64,000 nucleotides of DNA from Dysidea avara. Its lineage: Eukaryota; Porifera; Demospongiae; Dictyoceratida; Dysideidae. Position 1 is the first letter of the stretch; every line of letters begins with the position of its first letter. The notes under the pieces are model-generated. The model was not told the DNA's origin and did not search any database. It saw only the letters and a list, made by a program, of their open reading frames with translations. Made by a program: the position numbers and the translations under genes. Positions 23,341-34,700 of the stretch are shown here, piece after piece. Location: positions 7,922,694-7,986,693 of the forward strand of contig NC_089285.1 of the NCBI RefSeq assembly GCF_963678975.1, in the 5' to 3' direction.

Positions 23341-26340
23341 CTAAACAAACTACTTGCAGCACTTGTAAGCGTTTATCAGCTGGCTAGGCCACAAACCATA
23401 CGGCTTCTTTTTTACATGCGAAACTAGGATAGGATATTGAATCCCAATAGAAACTCATGTGCGCACGTGATTAGTTTCATATCCAGGTGGGTATATTATC
23501 TATGGTTAATCGTACCACGGGCTGTTTGGCTGTCGTAAGGATTTTAGTTACCTACTATTCAAATTCATGGTAAAACTTGTTTTAGTATAGCTTGATATAA
23601 TTTAATGTGTTTCTCTACGTACCAGTTGTCTAGCCAGCTTTCCAACAGTAGTTCAGTGCTATCAAATTATTTTGCCTTTATCTTTTAGGATTTCCTACAA
23701 GATATTTTACAACATTAGCATCTCAATGGAATTTCCTTGCCACTACTTGCAACCTAAGCTGTCAAGTACTCAATAACTCCCAGAGACTGTTAACAGAATC
23801 CTATGGCATTAAGCCAGTCTTTGGAAGCCAGATTGTTGCAAGCTGATCATAGCAGTATGATGACCCCTCTGGCACGTGATGGCAGACATCAACCACAAAA
23901 CAAACTCTTTACCTTACCCAGAAACTTCCAATGGATATTCCACTTTCTGCTAACGTCAAAGTCAACTTGTAAACAGTGGTAGCTGATGGACACGTGACTA
24001 TGGTACGTGCTGATAGTGTGTAACTATTTTCTTTCCATTATGTATAGGCTTTTTCCAGGTGTTGTCGTGTTTGCAACAAAGACCTATTCACAAGGTCCCA
24101 AATGGGGTACTAACAGTAGTCCGCGTACGCCTACGCGGATAACCGCATCTCAACCGCCTCCTCCCACTACGTGGTGTCTAATTCCCTAGGTACGCTGTCC
24201 GCAATCAAGGTGCGTTATTCCTGTGTGGCCATACAGAATTTTGGATATTTAAATGCTACAGATGTGTAGGTTAGAGACTTAGCACGAGGATCTTTGTGTA
24301 TTTTAAAAACCTAAGGTTTTTAAAATCCATGAAGATCTGAGGGAGTGGTCTCTAACTGATTTATAAAATGCATGCATTTCATATCGGCATAATTATAGGT
24401 GGAGTCATTGTGGGATTGGGTTATATGTCACACTGAAATCGTCACGCAATTTAAATGATCACAGAAGACTAAACGTGCATTTGTTGAAGTATTGAAAAAA
24501 GTTGAAGGTTGCACCACTTCCTTCTACACAAGTAAGACTTGGATCTAGAGAAATCAATAATGTCTGCTGAGTTGATAGCCAGTGCCGGTGGAATCACAGC
24601 AGTGTAAAGAACATGCATTTCAAAGAAGCATTTTGTGTGGATTAACACAATGGGAATGAGTTGTCACAAATTGTGCCATAGTAATACAAAGAACAGGCAC
24701 AGTTTCGAATATGAATCACACCCACATTACACATAGTACTATACAGTATTTCTACCAGGGAAGCTTACCCATTTAGGTCTTAGTAAAGTCCATCCATAGT
24801 TTAATAGACAATAACAGCCTTAAAACACTCCAGAAACAGATGGCCACTAAACAGAACTTCCGTGATATTTATGGACTACTCCGTTCATCGTAGCAAACAT
24901 ACGTACAATCACATTATGTTAGATTGTACTTCCCATAATCAAATTCATTTAGGCCTGCCTATAAAATGAAAACAGTGGCTAACCACTTGTTGGCCCGAGT
25001 GACAGGTCACCCACTGCAGGCTATTAGCCTGAATATGCTTGGAGGGAGCATTGCAAATCAATGATTGAAAGTGAGATCTGTGATGCTTGAGGCCTTTTCT
25101 GCCAGCAGGTCCCTAACCATTTTAAGAACCTTCTAGCAGGTCTCTTGGTGGATTTTAAAGACCTCATTATCCTCCAAAGATCAATGCATATTATAATGCA
25201 TACTGGTCATGTCTGGCTTAAGTACCCAAATAGCTAAGTGAAAAACAAACAGAATAGGATGTTACTATAATGTGAGAGGCATGTAAGTGATAAATATGCT
25301 CATAGAATGAGTAAATAAGCAATGTTAGCAAATAATATTTATTAGCCTGGGGTGGGAAATTTCACCACCTGGCAGTGACTGGAGGTGAACTGATGAGACA
25401 GTGTTTCAAAATATTATGAGGTGTGCAGTATAGGTACAATTGTGATCTTGCCATACTTATTCTTTATGTAGCTATAATGATTTTCTAACTTTGAAGGTTA
25501 TTTGCTTTCATAGCATGAAGCTTCATATTTGCTACATAGAAATAATGGATATACTTTGCAGTTGTAGCAACTGACATTGAAAACTTTGCCATAAGTATAT
25601 GAATAACATTGACCTACAGTAATATATTGTCTGTAAATCAGTACAATACTGAAAGTCAAAGTTTTGACACTAAAACTTGGCTGAGTGCAGAAAAAATTCT
25701 TAACACAGAGCATAAGAGACAAGTTTCAAACAACCACAAAACTGAAATGTAAAATTTCCTCTGCTGCTAAACTTACACCTTTTATTGGAATTGCTGTAAC
25801 TTACTATAGGGACCCATGCATAAAAAGCCTAGGTGTTGACCACTAAGAAATCCTGAAATGACAATGATAGACATGGTTATAAATGTGTAAATAAGCCATG
25901 TAACTATAATAACATCTATTGGATATAATCATAGGAGTCAGGACATTTTGCCATCAAGGTATATGGATCATGATGTACTATACACATGTAAAGTATGTCA
26001 ACATCAGAGTTTCTTCAAGAACATTACAGCATCCATATTAATAATTTCTGTGGAATTGAATATGTGATTTGAGATAATCATGGTATACCTCATCAAGGTA
26101 TTGCCTTAACTTAGGTGAGTTGGAAGTGACATACAACTATGACAATAGTGCAATATGATAATAATGCATAACTGTAACATTCTGCATGTACTGTATACTA
26201 TATATAGGAAGAGTATCCTGGAAATTGAAGTGTGAGTATGCTAGCTAAGCAGTATTACCTAAACATGTCGCGTGTATCCTGGAGGAAACTTAGTGAAACC
26301 AACAATGTGTGGTTGTGGAGATCTTTACGGAAGATTCTAG
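23341..26340. other. Non-coding stretch, no gene recognised
   Basis: About 3 kb with only short, unconvincing frames. Repeat-like fragments occur, including a short inverted pair around 24300-24330 ('aaaacctaaggttttt'). No RNA gene, terminal repeat or protein similarity was recognised. Confidence 0.5.
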
Positions 26341-27190
26341 TTAGCTACTAATCGCTAGCCGAGCCAGAAAAATGTGACAATATTAAGACACACGGTAGTG
26401 TGTCGTGCGGCCCAAGAAGCCGGCGCGCCACCCCGTGAGTATATTGACAGGAAGAAAGAAAATGCAATTTTCGCACCTCCGTAGCTCTGTGCTGCCTTGA
26501 TGAAACCAGACAAATTTTGCTGTGTAGATTCCCTCCACTTTCAGCACTCCACATTCCAAATTTGAGCGAAATCGCTTCAGGCATTCCTGAGATATGCGAC
26601 TTCAAAATTTGGCTTAGTTTCTTCGTTTTTTCTTCTTCTTATTTTTCTTCCTCTTTTCGCACACTTACAAAAACTGCTATAAAACGCGAACGCGTTATCC
26701 GATTGCCTTGAAATTTGGCACACAGAAAGGGGGTATAAAGGCGCATCTCGGTACCAACTTTGGCTGAAATACCATAAACAGGCAAAGAGTTATGAGCGAT
26801 TATGCACGAAAAATAACACCAATATGTTGTCACGCCTACAGGGTAAACCACGTATGGAAAGAAGCTGAAAATCGGTGAGTGAATAGGTTAACTATTGAAC
26901 CTCAAACCTTTTGTGGTTTGAAAGAAATCGAGCTAAAAACCAGGAAGATACAGTGAAAAAATCAACAGTGTGTAACAATTACGCAATCGAGATTAGCTAA
27001 TTTTTATTTATTTTATTATTATTATTATTATTATGCTTGCCACGCCTACCAGATAAACCACTTGGGGTAATGCTTTGAAAATCGCTGTACAGATGGAGTT
27101 ATCATCTTAGAGAAAGGCTCTTCAATGGTGTAGAAGAATCAGACTTAAAGCCATGGAGTTATAACACGAAATCCAACTTGGTGTAGCAAG
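26341..27190. repeat. Dispersed-repeat-like segment preceding the satellite
   Basis: The segment has CACGCCTAC followed by a TAAACCAC signature twice (about 26830 and 27040), a (TTA)n microsatellite at about 27008-27035, and a pyrimidine-rich tract near 26625. The two similar halves look like a diverged direct duplication. No coding frame is supported. Confidence 0.45.
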
Positions 27191-29998
27191 TGCGAGATCG
27201 AGATACTCTAATAGAGCAGTCATCCTAATGGAGCAGTCATCCTAATAGAGCAGTCACCCTGAACAGAATTCAAGAGATCAGTTAGAAATAAGTAACCTGT
27301 ATAGAGATCAGCTACAAACAAATCACCCTGTAGAGAGTTCAGCTACAAACAATTCACCCTGTTCAGACATCAGTTAGAAGAAATTTTCTTGTAGAGAGTT
27401 CAGTTACAAACAAATCACCCTGTTGAAAGATCAGCTAGAAGATGTCACCTTGTAGATAGTTCAGTTACAAAGAAACCACGATGTAGAGAATTCAGCTACA
27501 AACTAGTGACCCTGTAGATACATCAGCTAGAAGAAGTTACCTTGTAGAGAGTTCAGCTACAAACAAATCACCCTGTAGAAAGATCAGCTAGAAGAAATCA
27601 CCTTGTAGAGAGTTCAGCTTCAAAGAAACAATCATGTGAGAGTTCAGGTACAAACAAATTGTCCTGTAGAGAGATCAGCTAGAAGAAGTTACCTTGTAGA
27701 GAGTTCAGCTACAAATAAAACCATCATGTAGATAGTTCAGGTACAAACAAATCACCCTGTAGAAAGATCAGCTATAGAAGAAATCACCTTGTAGAGAGTT
27801 CAGCTACAAAGAATCTATCATGTAGAGAGTTCAACTACAAACAAATCACCCTGTAGAAAGATCAGCTATAGAAGAAATCACCTTGTAGAGAGTTCAGCTA
27901 CAAAGAAACCATCATATAGAGAGTTCAGCTACAAACAAATCGGCCTGTAGAGAGATCAACTAGAAGAAATTACCTTGTAGAGAGTTCAGCTACAAAGAAA
28001 CCATCATGTAGAGAGTTCAGCTGCAAACAAATCACCTGAAGAGAGTTAAGCTACAAACAAATCTCCCTGTAGAGAGATCAGCTAGAAGAAGTCACCTTGC
28101 AGGGAGTTCAGTTACAAAGAAATAAACCATGTAGAGAGTTCAGCTGCAAACAAATCACCTGTAGAGAGTTCAGCTAGAAACAAGTCACCCTGTAGAGAGA
28201 TCAGCTAGAAACAAGTCACCTTGTAGAGAGTTCAGCTAGAAGAAGTCACATTGTAGAGCTACAAAGAAACTACCATGTAGAGTTCAGCTGCAAACAAATC
28301 ACCCTGTAGAGAACTCAGCTACAAACAAATCGCCCTGTAGAAAGATTAGCTAGAAGAAGTTACCTTATAGGGAGTTTAGCTATGAACAGATCACCCTGTA
28401 GAGAGTTCAGCTACAAACAAATCACGCTGTAGAGAGTTAAGTTACAAAGAAACCACCATGTAGAGAATTCAGCTGCAAAAAAAATCAATCACTCTGTAGA
28501 GAGTTCAACTAGAAGAAGTCACCTTGTAGAGAGTTAAGCTGCAAATAAATCACCCTGTAGAGAATTCAGCTACAAACAAATCACCCTGTAGAAAGATCAG
28601 CTAGAAGTAGTTACCTTGTAGAAAGTTCAGCTACAAAGAAACCACCATGTAGAGAGTTCAGCTGCAAACAAATCACCTGTAGAGAGTTCAGCTAGAAACA
28701 AGTCACCCTTAGAGAGATCAGCTAAAAACAAGTCACCCTGTAGAGAGTTCAGCTAGAAGAAGTCACATTGTAGAGAGTTCAGCTACAAAGAAACTACCAC
28801 GTAGAGAGTTCAGCTGCAAACAAATCATCCTGTAGAGAGTTCAGCTAGAAGAAGTCACCTTTTAGAGAGTTCAGCTACAAAGCAACCACCATGTAAAGAG
28901 TTCAGCTGCAAAAAACTCAATCACCTTGTAGAAAGATCGGCTAGAAGAAGTTACCTTGTAGAGAGTTCAGCTACAAAGAAACCACCATGTAGAGAGTTCA
29001 GCTACAAACAAATCACCTGTAGAGAGTTCAGCTAGAAACAAGTCACCTTGTAGAGAGTTCAGCTAGAAGAAGTCACATTGTAGAGAGTTCAGCTACAAAG
29101 AAACTACCATTTAGAGAGTTCAGCTGCAAACAAATCACCCAGTAGAAAGTTCAGCTATGAACAGATCACCCTGTTGAGAGTTCAGTTAGAGACAAGGAAT
29201 CCTGTAGAGAGATCACATAGAAGTATCGCCTTGTAGAGAGTTCAGCTACAAACAAATCACCTGTAGAGAGTTCAGCTACAAACAAATCACCCTGTAGAGA
29301 GATCAGCTAGAAGAAGTTACCTTGTAGGGATTTCAGCTACAAACAAATCACCCTGTAGAGAGTTCAGCTACAAAGAAACCATTCTGTAAAGAGCTCAGCT
29401 GCAAACAAATCACTTGTACAGAATTCAGCTACAAACAAATCACCCTGTAGAGAGATCAGCAAGAAGAAATTACCTTGTAGATAGTTCAGTTACAAACAAA
29501 TCACCCTGTAGAAAGATCAGTTAGAAGAAGTTACCTTGGAGAAAGTTCAGCTACAAAGAAACCGTTTTGTAAAGAGCTCAGCTGCAAACAAATCACCTGT
29601 ACAGAATTCAACTACAAACAAATCTCCCTGTAGAGAGATCAGCTAGAAGAAATTACCTTGTAGAGAGTTCAGCTACAAAGAAACCACCATGTAGAGAGTT
29701 CAGCTGCAAAGAAATCACCCTGTAGAAAATTCTGCCAGAAACAAATTGCCCTGTAGAAAGATCAGTTAGAAGAGGTTACCTTTTAGAGAGTTCAGCTACA
29801 AAGAAACCATTCTGTAAAGAGCTCAGCTGCAAACAAATCACCTATACAAAATTCAGCTACAAACACATCACCCTGTAGAGAGATCAGCTAGAAGAAGTTA
29901 CCTTGTAGATCGTTCAGCTACAAACAATTCACCCTGTAGAGAGAGCAATTAGAAGAAGTCACCTTGTAGAGTGTTCAGTTACAAAGAAACCACCATGG
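27190..29998. repeat. Satellite array of about 31-bp units, roughly 90 copies
   Basis: The unit is 'tgtagagagttcagctacaa' followed by 'acaaatcaccc'. Common variants carry 'agatcagctagaagaagttacct' or 'aagaaaccacca'. Variants alternate in higher-order runs of two to four units. The array runs 2.8 kb with no interruption. Edge units near 27200-27300 are the most diverged, as is common at array borders. No long open frame is maintained. Confidence 0.92.
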
Positions 29999-30020
29999 AG
30001 ATTTCTGTAATCAATATATG

Positions 30021-30255
30021 TGACCGGATTTGCGAAAAGGGGTCTTCCACACACATCCAATTCCGTAAACGTTGGAGACCATAACTCAGTGTTCAAGTAA
30101 CATATTAACCTGAAAATTTCACCATGTATTCAGCTATAGTGGTGCTCACCACTGCCCAAATATCAAGGCAATAGCTCTTTCCAATCTGACGTTATCAATT
30201 GTCAACGTTGGCAAATTGGATGTGTGTGGAAGACCCCTTTTCGCAAATGCGGTCA
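30021..30255. mobile_element. Short MITE with TGACCGGATTTGCGAAAAGG ends
   Basis: The left arm starts TGACCGGATTTGCGAAAAGG and includes a ttccacacacatccaatt block. The right arm is its inverse and ends at 30255. The arms are about 55-60 bases with few mismatches. Two longer relatives with the same end lie at 31944 and, inverted, at 41930. Confidence 0.75.
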
Positions 30256-30405
30256 AATATGTATTATACAGTATATATAATTTGTACTTTTACTGATAAA
30301 ATATTTAAAGTACATCTACTTCATCTTTTCTTCTTCCTGTAGTAAAGAAAAAAACGTAGGTTAAAAAGTCCCAAAGCTGGTATACAAATACAAAAAGAAT
30401 TGAAA

Positions 30406-30725
30406 TCTAATCCAAAACAGCCAAGCTGTAAAAAAAGTGTGCGGCCCTCAGAAAGGCTATGGTGAAAAAAGATGTGAAATCCAAGGTGGCGGCCAAGAAA
30501 TGGCTGTGATGGTAGGTTAATGGTAAAAATTTTAATAATGACAATTTAGGTAAATTTTGTGAAGTGGCACAAAAATTCACCTGAATTGTCTTTATTAAAA
30601 TTCTTACCATTAACCTACCATCACAGCCATTTCTTGGCCGCCACCTTGGATTTCACATCTTTTTTCACCATAGCCTTTCTGAGGGCCGCACACTTTTTTT
30701 ACAGCTTGGCTGTTTTGGATTAGAT
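30406..30725. mobile_element. Hairpin MITE with about 150-bp near-perfect arms
   Basis: From TCTAATCCAAAACAGCCAAG to its inverse at 30725 the two arms match almost base for base over about 150 bases around a short centre near 30565. The element has no coding capacity. No clear target duplication was found. High arm identity suggests recent insertion or arm homogenisation. Confidence 0.85.
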
Positions 30726-31084
30726 ATAATATACAGCAGGGCCACGCAGAAGATGCGAAATCATCTCAGTAATATGCAACTATAGAGCATGTTTTCATTG
30801 AGGATAAGCCGGCATAGGTATCTCATGCTGCTATAACTTCTGTTATTGGGGTGGGCAGTATTAGGCGTAGCTATGTGTATAATAGCCTATGTTTCAAGCT
30901 TAAGGCTACAACTGAAAACTGAAAAGAAAGGGAAGAAAAAAAAGAAAAGAAAACTAGCCATACTTATGCTATCGGCGCGTCAGTACTCGGTATAGAACTT
31001 TCCTATAGGCTATAGCTATATAGCTAGCTCATAGTATGCACTGGAAACCTGGTATAGCTAGCCCGTTTATATACTAGTAGAGTA

Positions 31085-31466
31085 TATATAGCTATAGCTA
31101 CTCACCTCCAATATTGAACTGGAGCTACTCTGGTCCTGGTGTTCGGATCCGGATTGTTCTGTTGGGATTCCACTGAGCTTAGTTGCAGTGAGTGTCCCCT
31201 TCCATAATTTCGTCCACGGAGTCAACATTCACGAATTTTGAGTACCGCGTATTATACCACTGTAAGTAAAACAAACTTCTCCGCCTGATGCCGGATGCTG
31301 CAATGCCAGTAGATGAAGCCGAGGGACATGACGACAGCACATATGGTTCCACTATTCCGAAAACATTGCGAAGATGGTGCTCTACCTCTCGGCAAATTCT
31401 TGGCCTTAATGTGCGTAAGATGTAATTGTACTCGTTAAACTCGAAACACACTTCTATCTCAGCCAT
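31085..31466 (-). CDS. First exon of an unrecognised gene, divergent from the ISXO2-like gene
   Basis: The frame from ATG 31466 begins MAEIEVCFEF and continues with RPRICREVEHHLRNV, a serine-rich linker and LFYLQWYNTRYSKFVNVDSVDEIMEGD. The last part resembles a PB1- or ubiquitin-like fold with a 'W...F.DV....EI.EGD' pattern that I recall from sponge hypothetical proteins; this is a weak recollection. The frame stops near 31179, but a second frame with serine/glutamine-rich coding continues to a good GTGAGT donor near 31085. That would imply a small deletion or a mis-set frame. Later exons were not found. It may be a decayed gene. Confidence 0.4.
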
Positions 31467-31723
31467 CTCAATAAAGTGACAACATACAAGTGTAGCTAAT
31501 TGCGCTCTCTGATATAGCCATGCTGCATGCAGGGTGCGCGTCAACCACTAGCTAGCTAACTATAGAGACGCTACCTATCATTATGTAGCCATAAAGCTAT
31601 AGTATCGATACTGCGGACATGAATTTGTGTACAATTACCCGGTATGCCTTCACGGAGGATTCTGCTGATGGAAGGATGAAGACCATTACTTAGTTACAAG
31701 CTCATCGGCTCCTGGCTAATATC
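31467..31723. promoter_or_regulatory. Divergent intergenic region (candidate shared promoter)
   Basis: 257 bases separate the start codons of the minus-strand gene at 31466 and the ISXO2-like gene at 31724. The region is AT-rich with no obvious TATA box. The arrangement alone suggests shared regulation. Confidence 0.3.
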
Positions 31724-34700
31724 ATGACGTGTAACCAATGCGGCATTAACATGAGCATGGTTCGTCGTGAGCATCAGAGTACTACGCAGGATGACAAATG
31801 GGCTTGGAGGTGCCCAAGATGTAGCTCTATTAAAAGCATCCGCAGCGGATCATGGTTTGAAGGTGACTCAGTTTATATAGCTAGCTAATATTATTGATAA
31901 ACCATTGAGGGATTGCGGATTGCTTGAGGGCAGAAACAAAATTGTGACCGGATTTGCAAAAAGGGGTTTTGCACACACAACCAAATTACCAACTTTGGCA
32001 ATTCATAACTTCAGATTGGAAACAGCTACTGGTTTCAAATTTGGTCAGTAGTGAGCACCGAGATATGGCATGATATAGGACCAAGTGCCCTTGAATACTT
32101 TGATGTATGCAGGGTATACAGGTATACACGCATTGGCTAGTAGTGCTGCACCAATCTGAGCGACACATGCGGGCATACACAGGTTGTACACTGGTATACA
32201 ACAGTATACATGGGTATACAGTGGTATACACTAGTATACATTGGTACACACTTGTATACATGGGTATACACCGGTATACACTGGTATACATGGGTATACA
32301 CTGGTATACAATGGTACACAGGGGTATACACTGGTATACACTGGTATACACAGATCTACATCATGCTTTTCATGATGTTCTTCATTTATATTGCTGTGTA
32401 ATGGACTGAACATAGCTGAATACGAAGCATATTTGCTTATAAACTTTCCGCTAATTAATAATTGGGGGTGCTCAGATGAAATAATGATTTATTTTGTGGC
32501 CATTCTTTTTTTTGAAGCGGCATGCACGAGTTCACCTATTACAATTATGTTACAAAAAAGTAAGCAAACAAGTATAAGGAAAAACTAGTAATTTTAGGGA
32601 TCATAGTAATAAAAAATAAATAAACAAGGGTGGTCACCTTCACCTCCAGATATAGTGGACATTTAATCCCTACACTGTTAAAACAGGGGAGTAACAGTAA
32701 CTAGGGGAGTGAACTGAATATTTTACTCTGAAAGGGGAGTTTGGATTACTATAGTACGTTCGCGTTGAGCTGAACCCTCAAAAACGATTAATAACTTACG
32801 ATTGCTACATCGCATGGGGCTCCTGTATAGCTCGATACGTAGCACTTCTCGATCCGCTAAAAATATATTAAAAGCGCTTCATTCGAATGTAAGACACTCC
32901 CGTTATGGCACTGTAAAGTTTCGCCATACATTTTCAATGGGGAAGCCTCTAAAGCGCGGCCCTTTGATGGTCATGTTGACACATGTTTGTGGCGAAGCCA
33001 GACGTCACATACCCGCCCTCAACACGCATGATTTCACCATCCCTTATGTAAGAGGCTGTAATACACTTTTACAAGAAAAATAAAACAGATTTTGTGTGTG
33101 TAAAACAAAGTTGCATAAGTAGAAGAGCTGGGGCCACTGTTGCACTGTAATTAGAAGATAAGTGGCCTGCTTATATTCAGGTAAAAACTTCTTCAGCCTC
33201 AAAAGAGAAAAAAACCATATAACAGCTCAAAATCCGTTATGTAGCATTGGTGTTCCTGCAAGTGAGCCAAACAACATGTATTTTACTTCACATTCATCAC
33301 AGCTGACTATCATCTTCTGTTCCCATTTAGTCAATTTGTCATTTTAATACTTTTCTCATCACTTCGCCACACATGTACACAGTTTTTCCAGCCAGCATTT
33401 TGTTTTTGAAGTTACATTCCCAAAAAACTCTAAAAGTTTCAACAAATGAAATAATACTGTTTGTATGAATTTGGGCTGATAGTACCTGTAGTGACTTCCA
33501 AACACTCCTGCACTGATTAAATATACAAGGGATGGTATGTTCAACTTCTGATAGCACAATAAAGCAATGATATTTTTTATTAAAGTGCACACACTTACAC
33601 GTACTTCATCTGTATTTTTATGTACTTCACAGAGTTTAATCTCAGCTACCTGATGACTCCTGGGAAACAAAATCAAGTTGTAACACCAATGCTGCAAATA
33701 TCAAACAATCTTACATCAGATGAAGTAAGCCCAGAAGAAGACTTGGACCCGCTGCTGCTAGTGGACAATTCATTAATACCACCATCACCATCTTCACTAT
33801 CACTGCCGATTTGGATGAGGAATTGCTCTAGAAGTTCTTCATTACTCAAGTCTCATCCAAATACACAACTGGTCTTCCTTCAGTTCTGTTGCACCTCGTT
33901 CGTCTTTAATATTTATGATACTGATGGACTGTGCAGGGCTGCTCATAGCATACCCTGCACATACGTGTAGTGAAATTAAAGCACAAACAGTTTCAATGCT
34001 AACCTCTTGTCATTAATCGTCTTGTACTTAAATCCTATATCACTCAACACTCTTTAAAGCAATGTTCTACCCCCAGAGAAAACACCATCATTCTTAAGTT
34101 TGGCCTAAGACGGAGTAAGTGACAAAGTTCCAGGTTTCAAAATTTAACTTACCAAAATCTTTGAGAGCGATAGATTTCCTCCCTTCCATACAATGAATGG
34201 ATCTTGTCTGATAGTATCTGGGTTAAAACTGTCTGTATCAACAAGGACTCGTGAACATTTGTACCTGACGATTACAGAATTAAGAGGGCTTGTGCAAAGT
34301 GCATTTTGTTCCTTTTTCTTGGCGTAAATAAATCGCCTTTCTTGCGGTACTCCATTCTAATGGATGTTCTTGAAATCCCTGCGTGGCGTAATGTATGCCA
34401 AAACCCAGCAAAGAAGGCATGATACAGTACCGGTGGCCTTCGAGATTCTCTCCGTGATGTTGATAGAAATTTTACATTTCTTCACTTCTTGCTTAAAGTA
34501 CTCCCATAGTTTCATAAGTAGATACTTCGTTTGGCTGTTTAACGTCTTCCCAAAAGGGTTTCGCTCCGCACTCGCTGACGGTACACTGGACGCCATATTC
34601 TCAACAATTAAGTGCGCGCCCGTAACATGGGCTTACGAATAAATGCGTCATAAACATTATGTTTAAAGCCTTTGATCTTGTATGGCTTCTTAATCAACAA

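Noticed and set aside
27190-29998. Possible CRISPR-like array
   Set aside because: Units are head-to-tail with no unique spacers and the context is eukaryotic, so this is a satellite.
32107-32413. Several long frames rich in YTSVYQCIP or GIHWYTLVY on both strands
   Set aside because: They come from translation of the GGTATACACT minisatellite and appear in several frames, so they are not genes.
34357-34642. Plus-strand 92-codon frame near the right end of the nested TIR element
   Set aside because: The minus strand of the same stretch gives a helix-turn-helix-like transposase start; the plus frame has no recognisable feature.
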